Shown here in pieces: positions 17,635 through 26,752 of a stretch of 64,000 nt of DNA. Position 1 is the stretch's first letter, and every line of letters begins with the position of its first letter. Where the stretch lies: contig NZ_JAHWFK010000013.1 in NCBI RefSeq assembly GCF_019710575.1, positions 372,001 through 436,000 of the forward strand, written 5' to 3'. The translations under genes were made by a program, and so were the position numbers. This DNA comes from Paractinoplanes polyasparticus. Lineage in GTDB: Bacteria; Actinomycetota; Actinomycetes; Mycobacteriales; Micromonosporaceae. The notes beneath the pieces were generated by a model. It worked only from the letters and a program-made list of their open reading frames with translations. It did no database searches and had not been told where the DNA came from.

Positions 17635-18335
17635 AGCCGGTGCTGCCACTCCTCGTTGAGGACGGTCAACAGGCATTCCCGTACGGCAAAAGCCCGCGGC
17701 GGCGGCCAACCGGTTCCCTCGACCGGCGTCGTGTCGGCCGCCAGCGACTCGTCGGTGAGCCCGTCCAGCACCCGGCGCACGGTCGCCATCCGGTCGAGCC
17801 GAACGGCCAGGGCTTCGTCGAGCGACGGCCGCACCTCGCGGTCGCGAGGCACCCCCGGCGTGTCCGGCATGCCGTCCCACGGCAGTGACAGCGGATGCCA
17901 CGGCGCCGGATCGCCCAGGATGGCGCGGTTCACCCACGACTCGGTGGCGAAGGCCAGGTGCCGCAGCGTCTCGATGAACGACCACTCGCCGTCCACCGAC
18001 ACGTGCAACTGATCGGGTGGCAGCTTGCGGGCCCGCTCGACCGTGCCCGCCCACAGCCGCTCGACGATGTCCCACGCCTCGCGGAACCCCGCCGGGTCGG
18101 CCGGTCGCATCCTCGGCCGGTCCGGATCGCGCCGGTCCAGCTCGGCCTCGATCAACGGCGCCACGTCGACGCCGTTGATCACCAGGTTCTCGACCTCGCC
18201 GTCGATGCTGACGTTGCCCAGGTAGACGCCCCGCATCACCGAGTCGAAGAAGTCGGTGTCGCGAAAGACGGACCGGCGCAGGTCGACGAAGCTGAACCGG
18301 GAACCGCTCAGATCCGCATGCTCGAAGTCAGGCAT
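17595..18335 (-). CDS. DinB-superfamily protein with N-terminal pentapeptide-like segment
   Basis: A 246-residue protein. Residues 1 to about 45 read FEHADLSGSRFSFVDLRRSVFRDTDF, pentapeptide-repeat-like (A[D/N]LxX). Residues about 80-240 form a DinB-like four-helix bundle with possible metal ligands in IETLRHLAFATESW (His) and EEWQHRLYAERDL (His). DinB-superfamily enzymes include mycothiol- or bacillithiol-dependent transferases; in actinomycetes mycothiol is the expected thiol, but this particular subfamily is uncharacterised. It overlaps the tail of the methyltransferase gene by 40 bases, tail to tail. Confidence 0.82.
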   Translation of the reverse strand: MPDFEHADLSGSRFSFVDLRRSVFRDTDFFDSVMRGVYLGNVSIDGEVENLVINGVDVAPLIEAELDRRDPDRPRMRPADPAGFREAWDIVERLWAGTVERARKLPPDQLHVSVDGEWSFIETLRHLAFATESWVNRAILGDPAPWHPLSLPWDGMPDTPGVPRDREVRPSLDEALAVRLDRMATVRRVLDGLTDESLAADTTPVEGTGWPPPRAFAVRECLLTVLNEEWQHRLYAERDLDVLFSR

Positions 18336-18351
18336 GTTCGCAGGCTAAGCC

Positions 18352-19176
18352 CTATTCCGGACGATCTACTTCCCCATTGGCGGTGCGGTGGCGGCCGATC
18401 GGGACGATCATCGGCGTGTTCGAGATCGGGTCGTCGACGAGCCGGCAGCGCATGCCGAACACGTCCTCGATGATCTGTTCGCTGAGCACCTCGTTGGGGT
18501 TGCCCGCGGTCACCACGGCGCCGTCCTTCATCACCACCAGGTGGTCGGCGTAGCGGAAGGCCAGGTTGAGCTCGTGCAGGACGATCACCACGGTCGTGCC
18601 CTCGGCCTCGTTGAGGTCGGTCAGCAGGTCGAGCACCTCGACCTGGTGGCTGATGTCGAGGTAGGTGGTCGGCTCGTCGAGCAGCAGGATGCCGGTGCGC
18701 TGGGCCAGCGCCATCGCGATCCACACCCGCTGCCGCTGCCCGCCGGAGAGCTCGTCGACCGGCCGGGCGGCCAGCGGCAGCGTCCCGGTCGCGGTCAGCG
18801 CCTGGGTCACGGCGTCGTCGTCCTGGCTGCTCCACCGCCGGAACCAGCCCTGGTGCACGTGCCGGCCCCGGCTGACCAGGTCGGTCACCGTGATGCCGTC
18901 GGGCGCGATCGGGCCCTGGGGCAGGATGCCGAGGCGGAGCGCGACCTCGCGGCTGGGCGTGGCATGGATCGACTTGCCGTCCAGCAGCACCTCGCCCGAC
19001 GAGGCCGGCAGCAGGCGGGCCAGCCCGCGCAGGAACGTCGACTTCCCGCACGCGTTGGGACCGACGATGATGGTCACCTTGCCCGTCGGCACGTGCATGC
19101 TGAGCTCATGGACGACGGTCCGCTCGCCGTATCCCAGCGACAGCCGGTCGGCCTTCAGATCCACGGGCACGGTCAT
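18352..19176 (-). CDS. iron-siderophore ABC transporter, ATP-binding protein (FepC-like)
   Basis: A 274-residue ATPase of the FecE/FepC type. Walker A GPNACGKST at residues 39-47, signature LSGGQRQR at 143-150, Walker B ILLLDEPTTYLD from 163, and switch His in VIVLHELNLA. It powers import of ferric siderophores through the two FecCD-type permeases encoded just upstream. An AGGAGG directly abuts the ATG at 19176, so the GTG at 19170, six bases from that site, is a real alternative start. It overlaps the permease stop by four bases. Last gene of a four-gene leftward operon under an iron box at 22263. Confidence 0.93.
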   Translation of the reverse strand: MTVPVDLKADRLSLGYGERTVVHELSMHVPTGKVTIIVGPNACGKSTFLRGLARLLPASSGEVLLDGKSIHATPSREVALRLGILPQGPIAPDGITVTDLVSRGRHVHQGWFRRWSSQDDDAVTQALTATGTLPLAARPVDELSGGQRQRVWIAMALAQRTGILLLDEPTTYLDISHQVEVLDLLTDLNEAEGTTVVIVLHELNLAFRYADHLVVMKDGAVVTAGNPNEVLSEQIIEDVFGMRCRLVDDPISNTPMIVPIGRHRTANGEVDRPE

Positions 19177-20204
19177 CCTCCTCGGCCGGAGCGGTTCGCC
19201 GTGGCCAGCAGCCACAGCAGGTAGGGGGCCCCGATGACACCGGTGACGACGCCGACGGGGAACTGGCGCGAGCCGAGCAGGTGCGACCCGATGAAGTCGG
19301 AGACGAGCACCAGCAGGGCGCCGACCAGCGCGGCCTGGATCAGCACGGGACGGCCCCCGCCGACCAGGCGGACGGCGATCGGCCCGGACATGAAGGCGAC
19401 GAACGCGATCGGCCCGGCCGCCGAGGTCGCCATGCCGGCCAGGCCGACGGCCGTGATCAGCAGCGCGAAGCGGCTCCGCTGCACGCGTACGCCGAAGGCC
19501 GTGGCCAGGTCGTCGCCGAGTTGCATGCCGGTCAGCACCCGCCCGAGGGTCAGCGCCATCGGCGCCAGGATCAGCACGGCGACGGCGAGCGGGACGATCT
19601 GCGGCCACGTGCGGCCGCTGACGCTGCCGGTCAGCCAGATCATCGCCTCGGCCGCCACCTTGACGTCCGAACGGGTCAAGATGTACGAGGTGATGCTGGT
19701 CAGCACCGTGCCGATGCCGATGCCGACCAGGATGAAGCGATAGCCGCCCACGCCCTTGCGCCATGAGAGCGCATAGATGACGAGGGCCGTGACCAGCGCG
19801 CCGGCCAGCGCCACGGCCGCAACGATGCCGCCCTCGACCCCGAGGACCAGCACCGCGACCACCGCCGCGGTGGTCGCGCCCTGGCTCACGCCGATCACGT
19901 CGGGGCTGGCCAGCGGGTTGCGCAGCAGCTGCTGGAAGATCGCCCCGGCCAGCCCGAAGGCCAGCCCGGCCAGCACCGAGACGGAAGCCCGGGGCAGACG
20001 CAGGTCGTGCATGATGTAGTCGACGCCGGGCGGGGTGGGCTGCCCCAGCAGCGAGCGCACCACATCGGGCAGCGAGATCTGGAAGTCGCCGTACGACAGC
20101 GTGAGCGCGAACATCGCGATCGCCGCCACCAGCAGGGCCGTCGCCACCGCACGGGCGCGAGCGCTCTCGCGGCGCCGGGTCGTCTCGACCACGCCGGCGC
20201 TCAC
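19173..20204 (-). CDS. iron-siderophore ABC transporter permease (FecCD family)
   Basis: A 343-residue integral membrane protein with about ten hydrophobic helices. Family landmarks: LRLPRASVSVLAGLAFGLAG after a short leader, FQQLLRNPLASPDVIGVSQGA, MIWLTGSV, and the coupling region FVAFMSGPIAVRLVGGG facing the ATPase. It starts with GTG at 20204; the GTGA overlap with the stop of the preceding permease shows translational coupling. Forms a heterodimeric channel with the product of 20201-21226. The same frame is open for nearly a kilobase further upstream because of high GC, but that part is antiparallel to no conserved sequence and lies across the neighbouring permease. Confidence 0.93.
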   Translation of the reverse strand: MSAGVVETTRRRESARARAVATALLVAAIAMFALTLSYGDFQISLPDVVRSLLGQPTPPGVDYIMHDLRLPRASVSVLAGLAFGLAGAIFQQLLRNPLASPDVIGVSQGATTAAVVAVLVLGVEGGIVAAVALAGALVTALVIYALSWRKGVGGYRFILVGIGIGTVLTSITSYILTRSDVKVAAEAMIWLTGSVSGRTWPQIVPLAVAVLILAPMALTLGRVLTGMQLGDDLATAFGVRVQRSRFALLITAVGLAGMATSAAGPIAFVAFMSGPIAVRLVGGGRPVLIQAALVGALLVLVSDFIGSHLLGSRQFPVGVVTGVIGAPYLLWLLATANRSGRGG

Positions 20205-21226
20205 AGCTCGGCCAGCCTTTCCCGGCGGGCCAGGGCCACGAAGATGGGCGCGCCGATGATCGCGGTGACGATGCCGACCTGCACCTCGCCGGGACGGGCC
20301 ACGACCCGGCCGATCACGTCCGCGATCAGCAGCAGCAACGGCGCCAGCAGCATCGAGTAGGGCAGCAGCCAGCGGTGGTCGGGCCCGGTGATGGACCGGG
20401 CGATGTGCGGGATGACCAGGCCGATGAAGACGAGCGGGCCGGCCATCGAGGTGGCCGTGCCGCACAGCAGCACCACCGCGCCGGCCGCGATGAGCCGGGC
20501 CACGAGCACGTTCTGCCCGAACGAGGTGGCGACGTCGTCGCCGAGGGCGAGGGCGTTGAGCGCGCGGGCCGAGTAGAACGCCAGCAACGCGCCCACGACC
20601 AGGAACGGCAGGCTCTGGACGGCGATGTCGGTGCCCCGCCCGGCCAGCGAGCCGACCTGCCAGAACCGGAACTGGTCGAAGGCGTCGACGTCGGTGATGA
20701 GCACGGCGGTGGTGAACGAGGTGAGCGCCGCCGTTACCGCGGCGCCGGCCAGGGCGAGCTTGACCGGGGTCGCGCCGCCGCGCCCGATCGAGCCGACCGT
20801 GTAGACGAGGACCGAGGTGATCGCCGCGCCGAGGAAGCCGAACCAGACGTACCCGGTGAGGTTGGTGATGCCGAGCAAGCTGATCGCGACGACGATGAAG
20901 AGCCCGGCCCCGGCGTTGACGCCCAGGATTCCGGGGTCGGCCAGCGGGTTCCGGGTGACGCCCTGGATCACGGCGCCGGCCAGCCCGAACGCGGCCCCGG
21001 CGAGCAGGCCGACGATCGTCCGGGGCAGGCGGGACTGGGTGATGATCAGGTGTTCGGTGGAGTCCGGGTCCGGGTTCACGAGGGCGTGAAGCACCGTGCC
21101 GAAGGGCACGTCCCGGGCGCCGACGGCGAGGCTCAGCAGCGCGGCGCCGGCGAGGGCCGCCGCGATCACCACCAGTCCGGCGGTGAGCACGGCAGCCCTG
21201 CGGCGCCGGGTGTCCGTGTCCGGCAC
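20201..21226 (-). CDS. iron-siderophore ABC transporter permease (FecCD family)
   Basis: A 341-residue FecCD-type permease with about ten membrane helices: RLPRTIVGLLAGAAFGLAGA, then VIQGVTRNPLADPGILGVNAG, FWQVGSLAG, LGQ-like FGQNVLVARL and the ATPase-contact region GPLVFIGLVIPHIARSITGPDH. Together with the next permease it makes the import channel for ferric siderophore. Its ATG lies seven bases after the stop of the binding-protein gene. Nothing unusual in length or residues. Confidence 0.93.
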   Translation of the reverse strand: MPDTDTRRRRAAVLTAGLVVIAAALAGAALLSLAVGARDVPFGTVLHALVNPDPDSTEHLIITQSRLPRTIVGLLAGAAFGLAGAVIQGVTRNPLADPGILGVNAGAGLFIVVAISLLGITNLTGYVWFGFLGAAITSVLVYTVGSIGRGGATPVKLALAGAAVTAALTSFTTAVLITDVDAFDQFRFWQVGSLAGRGTDIAVQSLPFLVVGALLAFYSARALNALALGDDVATSFGQNVLVARLIAAGAVVLLCGTATSMAGPLVFIGLVIPHIARSITGPDHRWLLPYSMLLAPLLLLIADVIGRVVARPGEVQVGIVTAIIGAPIFVALARRERLAEL

Positions 21227-21232
21227 CGGTGG

Positions 21233-22243
21233 TCAGCCGAGTGAACTGGCCAGCAGCGGCGTCACCTGGTCGACGGCGTACGAGAGACCGCCGACCGACG
21301 CGCTGGAGAACGCGTTCGAGATGTCCTTGTTGTCCATGTAGGCCACGTGCCCGGCCTTCACCGACGGCACCGCCTGGAAAAGCTTGTCCCCCTTGACCTG
21401 GGCGAGCGTCGACTGGATCAGGAACACGACGGTCAGGTCGGCGTCGGCCAGGTCGAGCTGCTCGTTGGAGAGCGGGATGTAGAACGAGTCCTTCTTCAGC
21501 GCCTCGATCGCCGGCGCGTTCTTGAAGCCGAGCTTGGTCAGGAAGTCGACCCGGCCGTCGCCGGTGACGTAGGCGCCCCAGCCGTCGCCGGTGCGGGCGA
21601 CCGCGGCCACCGTCGCGTCCTTGAACTTCGGGTTCGCGGCCGCGGCAGTGGTGAACTTCGCGTCCAGGCCGCTCTTGAGCTCGGCCGCCTCGGTCTTCTT
21701 GCCGAGCGCGGCGCCGATCATGTCGAGCTGCTGCTCCCAGGTGGTCAGGTACATCTCGCCGCCCTTGGGGACGTCGACCACCGGGACGCCGAGCTTGGCC
21801 AGCTGGTCGTGGCGCGCCTTGTCGCCGCTCGAGCGGGTGTCGAGGATCAGGTCGGGCTTGAGGGCCGCCACCTTCTCCATGTCGAGTTCCAGCGTGCCCA
21901 GGATCTCGGGCGCGGTCGTGTACTTGCCCGCGTTCCACGGGCCCTGCCCGTCGCCGCCGAACGCCAGCCAGTCGGCCGCACCCACCGGCTGGACACCGAG
22001 CGAGAGGGCGACGTCGGCGTCGCTCCATCCGAGAGCGACCACCCGCTCCGGCTGCTTGCCGACCGTCACGTCGCCGAACGCCGTGGTGATCGTGACCGGG
22101 AACTGGGACGCGGCCGAGGAGGCCGGGCCGGGGGCCGCGTTGTCGTCCTCGGTGCCGCTCGTCGAACATCCCGAGAGGGCGACGACGGCGCCGAGAACGG
22201 CGACCGGAAACAGCCGGCGAGCGCGGGAAAATGGCAGACGCAT
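21233..22243 (-). CDS. iron-siderophore ABC transporter substrate-binding lipoprotein (FepB-like)
   Basis: A 336-residue lipoprotein. The signal peptide ends with a lipobox LSGC (Cys about residue 25), followed by a Ser/Ala-rich linker. The periplasmic-binding fold starts VTITTAFGDVTVGKQPERVVAL and carries EILGTLELDMEKVAALKPDLI, a hallmark of siderophore receptors. Start ATG 22243 is chosen because it directly precedes a good signal peptide; the in-frame codon at 22294 would read through the iron box. Anchored outside the membrane, it delivers ferric siderophore to the permease pair. First gene of the operon and thus directly downstream of the IdeR/DmdR-type box. Confidence 0.93.
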   Translation of the reverse strand: MRLPFSRARRLFPVAVLGAVVALSGCSTSGTEDDNAAPGPASSAASQFPVTITTAFGDVTVGKQPERVVALGWSDADVALSLGVQPVGAADWLAFGGDGQGPWNAGKYTTAPEILGTLELDMEKVAALKPDLILDTRSSGDKARHDQLAKLGVPVVDVPKGGEMYLTTWEQQLDMIGAALGKKTEAAELKSGLDAKFTTAAAANPKFKDATVAAVARTGDGWGAYVTGDGRVDFLTKLGFKNAPAIEALKKDSFYIPLSNEQLDLADADLTVVFLIQSTLAQVKGDKLFQAVPSVKAGHVAYMDNKDISNAFSSASVGGLSYAVDQVTPLLASSLG

Positions 22244-22262
22244 GAAGGCTCCATCAAGACTC

Positions 22263-22281
22263 AAAGGTGAGCCTAACCTAA
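22263..22281 (-). promoter_or_regulatory. DtxR/IdeR/DmdR iron box
   Basis: On the minus strand the 19 bases read TTAGGTTAGGCTCACCTTT, matching 16 of 19 positions of the actinobacterial consensus TTAGGTTAGGCTAACCTAA. It lies 20 bases upstream of the binding-protein ATG, so metal-loaded repressor bound here would shut off the whole siderophore import operon when iron is plentiful. Confidence 0.88.
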
Positions 22282-22318
22282 CGACAAACACCATATCCGC
22301 AAGTCAGAGCCATTCAGG

Positions 22319-23698
22319 TCACAATTCCAAACGGCCCGCCAAATGGGCCGCGGTGGCCACGGTCGCCGCGTACTGCACTCCGACGAGCCGACGGATCTCG
22401 ATCGGTTCGAGCTCGGCGACGCGGGCGTCCTCGGCCAGCCACTCCCCGTACCGCTGCTCCACCTCGGCCAGTGCCTCCCGGATCGTCCCGCGTACGTTGC
22501 CCACCGCAGCCTCGCCGCGGAGCGCGCGCCGCAGGATCCCGCCGTAGCGAAGGCGGTACTCGTGCACATTGAGTGCCAGCGAGTTGGCCTCGGCCACTGT
22601 GGCCGGCCGGTCGGAGTCGGCTTGCTTGCTGCGGGCCAGCCGGGCCGGGCCGGTGCTTTCGAGCATGGCCGCGTAGAAGCGCGCGGCCCGCCAGAACGGC
22701 GAGGCAGGGGCCAGCAGGTGGCTCTCGACCCGGGCCAGCGTGCGGGTCAGGAGCTCGGCCAGGTCGGTGATCGCGACCGCGTTGGCGGCCAGCGCCTCGG
22801 CATAGCCCATCCCGGCCGGCGTGGTGTCGCCGGCGCGCGCGTCGAGCCAGTACGGCAGCTCGCTGACCAGCATGAGCGAGCCCCACTGGCCGGCGTACCA
22901 GGTGGTGCTGCCGCCCTCGAAGATCCACGGTTCGTTGCGCGCCATCGTGCGTTCGTACACGGTGGCCAACGGCGTCGCCTCGTAGATGGCGTCGTCGAGC
23001 AGCACCAGGTCGGGCGCCTCCGGCTCACCGCGGTCGAGCGGGATGCCCAGATGCTCGGGCACCCGCTGCAGCACCGGGTGCAACGCGGGTTCGGCCCGGC
23101 TCAGCCAGTAGTACGCGCCACCCAGCTCACTGTTGTGCAGCGAGGCGATCAGCGCCGGCCGGTGCGTGTCGATCAGCCGCATCAGCGCCTGCGTCTCGGG
23201 GATCGGCTCGTCGAAGTACGCGTCCCCGTGGTTGACCGGGAACGTCCACTCGACCTGGTCGCGCCCGGCCGGGCGGTAGAAGTGCTCGGCGTAGTGGGCC
23301 CGGGTGAACGGGCCGCCCAGCCAGCCCTCGTTGAGCCGCAGCCCGTCCGGGTCGGCGCAGTCCACGATCCGCCACGTGTGCCCCAGCCGCTCGCGCAACG
23401 AGGGGTCGGCGCAGAGCCGTTCGGCCAGATGCAGGGCGGTCAGGCCGCCGATCGGCTCGTTCGGGTGCGGCAGTCCGAAGGCCAGCGCCTCCGGTGCGTC
23501 CGGAGCATCCGACGCGATGGTCAGGCACCAGAGCGGGTTGCCCTGACGGGAACTGCCGCACCGGCGCAACGACGCGACGCCGGGGTGACGGTCCGCGATC
23601 CGCCGGAGCCCGGCGTGCAGGTCGTCGACCCCGGCGAAGGCCTCGTAGGCCGGCACGGTCTCGATCTCGGCGAGGAGCCAGGCGGGAAGGTTGTCCAC
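22319..23698 (-). CDS. M14 family zinc carboxypeptidase-like protein
   Basis: A 459-residue metallopeptidase. The zinc ligands of M14 are recognisable as HPNE in LAFGLPHPNEPIGGLTALHL (HxxE, about residue 76) and the later His in LIASLHNSELGGAYYW (about residue 187). An Arg-containing substrate loop and the ADPDGLRLNEGW segment fit the family. No signal peptide is seen, so it may act in the cytoplasm, unlike most secreted carboxypeptidases. The C-terminal 130 residues are helical and not typical of M14. Starts at GTG 23698, just 17 bases from the stop of the unrelated FtsX-type permease gene upstream on the same strand. Confidence 0.8.
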   Translation of the reverse strand: MDNLPAWLLAEIETVPAYEAFAGVDDLHAGLRRIADRHPGVASLRRCGSSRQGNPLWCLTIASDAPDAPEALAFGLPHPNEPIGGLTALHLAERLCADPSLRERLGHTWRIVDCADPDGLRLNEGWLGGPFTRAHYAEHFYRPAGRDQVEWTFPVNHGDAYFDEPIPETQALMRLIDTHRPALIASLHNSELGGAYYWLSRAEPALHPVLQRVPEHLGIPLDRGEPEAPDLVLLDDAIYEATPLATVYERTMARNEPWIFEGGSTTWYAGQWGSLMLVSELPYWLDARAGDTTPAGMGYAEALAANAVAITDLAELLTRTLARVESHLLAPASPFWRAARFYAAMLESTGPARLARSKQADSDRPATVAEANSLALNVHEYRLRYGGILRRALRGEAAVGNVRGTIREALAEVEQRYGEWLAEDARVAELEPIEIRRLVGVQYAATVATAAHLAGRLEL

Positions 23699-23714
23699 CC
23701 GGCCATCTTCCCCG

Positions 23715-25883
23715 CTACTCCTTGGCGCCGGCCGCTCGCACCGGCGGAACCCGCAGCAGGCGGCCCACCGGCAGGATCGTGGTGACCAGGGCCAGCACGG
23801 TCGTGCCGCCCAGCACGATCACCCAGCCCAGCGGCGGGATGTAGGGCAGGAACGTGCCGGTCAGCGCGTGCACCACGGCGACCAGGGTGGCTCCGGCGAT
23901 CACCGCACCCACTGTGAGCGCCGTTCCGAGCAGGCCCACCTGCTCCGCGTTGACCATCCGGCGCACCTGGCGCCGAGTGACGCCGGCCAGCCGCAGCACC
24001 GCCAGCTCGCGGCCCCGGGCCAGCGCCGCCATGACCATCGTGTTGCCGGCGGCCAGGGCCGCGTAGGCGACCATGACGGTGATGAGCAGCTTGTTGAGCC
24101 AGGCGCTGACGGCCAGGTCCCGGCTGAGCTGACCGGTGAGCTGATCGGCGGTGGCCACCGTGCCGAACGCGGCGAGCTGCCGGTCGGCGGTGCCCTGGCT
24201 GCGGACGAGCACCTCGTCGTACGTGCCGCCCTGCTGCGGCAGCAGAACGTCGCCGAAGCCGAGGCCGCGGTCGTAGATCGCGACCACCCGCGGCTGGACC
24301 GGGGTGCCGTCGGCCAGCCACATGTCGGCCGTGTCGCCGACCTTCCAACTGGACGACGACGCCTGCAGGGCCGAGACGGCGATAGTGCCATCGGTGAGGC
24401 CGGCCAGGCTGCCCTCGCGCACCTTGAGGTCCATCGTGGACGACAGTTGGGCCGGGTCGACCGCGCGGGCCACGGCCGGCTCGGCGCCGTCGAAGACGCG
24501 GACCACCACCGACGTACGCCGGACGCCCGTGGCCGCCTCGACCCCGGGGATCTGCCGCACCTTCGCCACGGCAGCCGGCGTCAAGCCGGTCGGCGCGGTC
24601 ACCACCCGGTCGGCCAGCATGCCGTCACGGCTCTGGGCCACGCTCTGGCGCTGCAGATTGTCCTGCAGGAACCAGACCGAGCCGCCGAACCCGACCGACA
24701 GCACGAGCGCGCTCAGCACCGCCGACATCCCTCGCGCGTTGGCCCGCAGGTTGGCCGCCGCCAGATCGCCCGAGACACCCCACACCGTACGCAGAACCGG
24801 CGCCAGCACCCGGGCCGCGAACCCGTTGACCCACGGCGCGAGCAGCGCGACCGCCAGCACGAACAGGTAGAGCATGCCGACCGCCGCCGCGAGCGCCGCA
24901 GTGCCCGACAGTCCGGCCGCGAAGAACAGCGACACCGTGGCGCCGGCCAGCGTGATCAGGCCGGAAGCGAGGCGGATGCGTCCGCCCCGGGCCGGCTCCA
25001 CCGCGGCCTCGCCCAGCGCCTCGGCCGGCCGGATGCGGGCGACCCGCCGGGCCGCGATCCGGGCCGACAGCACCGCGACCAACAGGGTCACCACGATGGC
25101 GAGGACGGCAGCCGGGGCGGGGTTGGCGATCGGGAAGTCAGCCGGCAGGAAGCCCCGGGTGACCAGTTGGTCGTGCACCCGGTGGGTGGACCAGAGGCCG
25201 GCCGGCACACCGATCACGGCGGAGGCCAGGCCCACCACTGCCGCCTCGGCCACCACGAGGCGGCGCACCTGGGCGGGAGTGGCGGCGATGGCCCGCAGCA
25301 GGGCCAGGTCGCGACGGCGGTGCCGGACGGACAGGCCGACCGTGCCGGCGACCACGAAGACGATCAGCAACACCACGTAGCCGCCGAAGGCCGAGCCGGC
25401 CTGGACCAGCAGCGACCGCGCCTCGATCGAGGTGGACCGCTCGGCCCAGCCGCGCTCGTCGCCGGCGTACGCCTCGACTCCGGCCTGCTCGGCCAGCTTC
25501 TCGATGGCCTCGTGCGCACCGGCCGGCGCCTTGACCGCGATGGCGCCGGCCCGGCCGTCCCGGACGTCCACGGCCTGCACGTCGGTGACGCCGGGCACTG
25601 TACGGATCTGGTCGGCCAGATCGGCCGGGACGGTGCCCTCGGGCAGCGGCACCTCACTCGTCGTCGTTCCGCCGTCGAACTCCTTGGTGGACACGGTGAT
25701 GTGCCGGTGGGCGACCACGACGTCGGCCGCCGCGAACTGCTTCGGCTCGGGCTCGAACTGGAGGCCGGACTGCACGAAGACGGCCAGGGACATCAGGATC
25801 ATCACGCCGCCGGCCAGCGCCACCAGGGTGGCGATCGAGGTGCCGGGACGCTGGCGCAGCAGGCGCATCGCGAGCTTGAACAT
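23715..25883 (-). CDS. MacB/FtsX-type ABC transporter permease
   Basis: A 722-residue permease. One membrane helix near the N terminus (about residues 15-40) is followed by a large extracytoplasmic domain, then two FtsX modules of three to four helices: the first around FGGYVVLLIVFVVAGTVGLSVRHRRRDLALLRAIAATPAQVRRLV, the second near the C terminus around MVAYAALAAGNTMVMAALARGRELAVLRLAG. The repeated motif R-x-R-x-L-A-x-L-R-x-x-G/A is diagnostic. It works with the ATPase encoded immediately upstream (gap four bases), moving a peptide, lipid or drug outward by mechanotransmission. The neighbouring two-component system is a likely controller. Confidence 0.9.
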   Translation of the reverse strand: MFKLAMRLLRQRPGTSIATLVALAGGVMILMSLAVFVQSGLQFEPEPKQFAAADVVVAHRHITVSTKEFDGGTTTSEVPLPEGTVPADLADQIRTVPGVTDVQAVDVRDGRAGAIAVKAPAGAHEAIEKLAEQAGVEAYAGDERGWAERSTSIEARSLLVQAGSAFGGYVVLLIVFVVAGTVGLSVRHRRRDLALLRAIAATPAQVRRLVVAEAAVVGLASAVIGVPAGLWSTHRVHDQLVTRGFLPADFPIANPAPAAVLAIVVTLLVAVLSARIAARRVARIRPAEALGEAAVEPARGGRIRLASGLITLAGATVSLFFAAGLSGTAALAAAVGMLYLFVLAVALLAPWVNGFAARVLAPVLRTVWGVSGDLAAANLRANARGMSAVLSALVLSVGFGGSVWFLQDNLQRQSVAQSRDGMLADRVVTAPTGLTPAAVAKVRQIPGVEAATGVRRTSVVVRVFDGAEPAVARAVDPAQLSSTMDLKVREGSLAGLTDGTIAVSALQASSSSWKVGDTADMWLADGTPVQPRVVAIYDRGLGFGDVLLPQQGGTYDEVLVRSQGTADRQLAAFGTVATADQLTGQLSRDLAVSAWLNKLLITVMVAYAALAAGNTMVMAALARGRELAVLRLAGVTRRQVRRMVNAEQVGLLGTALTVGAVIAGATLVAVVHALTGTFLPYIPPLGWVIVLGGTTVLALVTTILPVGRLLRVPPVRAAGAKE

Positions 25884-25887
25884 GATT

Positions 25888-26622
25888 TCAGGCCTTCCAC
25901 CGTGTCGCGAGGACCTCGGCGATCTTCTCGGCGCCGAGCTGGGGCAGGTCGCGCACGATCCGGCCGTCGGCCAGCACGAGCACCCGATCGGCGTAGGAGG
26001 CGGCGACCGGGTCGTGGGTCACCATGACCACGGTCTGGCCGAACTCGTCGACCGTCGAGCGCAGCAGCGCAAGCACCTCGGCCGCGGTCTGAGTGTCGAG
26101 GGCGCCGGTCGGTTCGTCGGCGAAGACCACGTCGGGCCGCACGGCGAGCGCGCGGGCGATGGCGACCCGCTGCTGCTGACCGCCGGAGAGCTGGGCCGGC
26201 CGGTGGGTCAGCCGGTTGGTGAGGCCGAACCGCTCGATGACGCTGCCCAGCCAGTGCCAGTCCGGCCGCTCGCCCGAGAGCTTGGACGGCAGCAGGATGT
26301 TCTCCTCGACGGTGAGCGCGCCGATCAGGTTGAAGGACTGGAAGACGAAGCCGATGCGGTCGCGCCGCAACTCGGTCAGCTTGGTCTCGGACAGCTTCGA
26401 CAGTTCGGTGTCGCCGATCCAGACCCGGCCCGACGAGGGGCGGTCGAGGCCGGCGGCGGTCTGCAGCAGCGTGCTCTTGCCGGAGCCGGACGGGCCCATC
26501 ACCGCGGTGAACGTGCCGCGGGCGAAGGCCGCGTCCACCCCGGCCAGGGCCGCGACCCGCTGCCCGTCGGTGGCGTACGTCCGGGTGAGTCCTTCCACCC
26601 GGACCGCGAGCATGTCGTTCAT
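25888..26622 (-). CDS. MacB/LolD-type ABC transporter ATP-binding protein
   Basis: A 244-residue ATPase: Walker A GPSGSGKST at residues 43-51, Q-loop FVFQSFNLIGALTVEENI, signature LSGGQQQR, Walker B VVFADEPTGALD and switch VTHDPVAASYADR. This is the MacB/LolD pattern that pairs with FtsX-type permeases. ATG at 26622 has a GAGG-type site close upstream; an open frame from 26652 adds ten residues without a site. Four-base gap to the permease. Confidence 0.92.
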   Translation of the reverse strand: MNDMLAVRVEGLTRTYATDGQRVAALAGVDAAFARGTFTAVMGPSGSGKSTLLQTAAGLDRPSSGRVWIGDTELSKLSETKLTELRRDRIGFVFQSFNLIGALTVEENILLPSKLSGERPDWHWLGSVIERFGLTNRLTHRPAQLSGGQQQRVAIARALAVRPDVVFADEPTGALDTQTAAEVLALLRSTVDEFGQTVVMVTHDPVAASYADRVLVLADGRIVRDLPQLGAEKIAEVLATRWKA

Positions 26623-26716
26623 CTCAGCGCCTCTCGTGTCGTTTACTGACACGGCAAACGCTAATTTTTTCGGTGGCCAAGATCGATGAAGCCAGCTGGC
26701 CTCTTCGCGGTACAGC

Positions 26717-26752
26717 CTGCGCTACCTGGCCCTATTTACGCAGGTAGCGCAG
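26717..26752 (-). terminator. perfect 12-bp inverted repeat at the end of the response regulator gene
   Basis: CTGCGCTACCTG and CAGGTAGCGCAG are exact complements separated by 12 bases, straddling the response-regulator stop codon. In the leftward transcript this makes a strong hairpin right after the last codons. There is no T-run, as is common for high-GC actinomycete terminators, so it is a plausible terminator or attenuator between the two-component genes and the ABC genes. Confidence 0.6.

Noticed and set aside
19173..22169. a single 998-residue protein across the permease genes
   Set aside because: High-GC read-through: only the last 343 residues are a FecCD permease; the rest is out of phase with two real genes.
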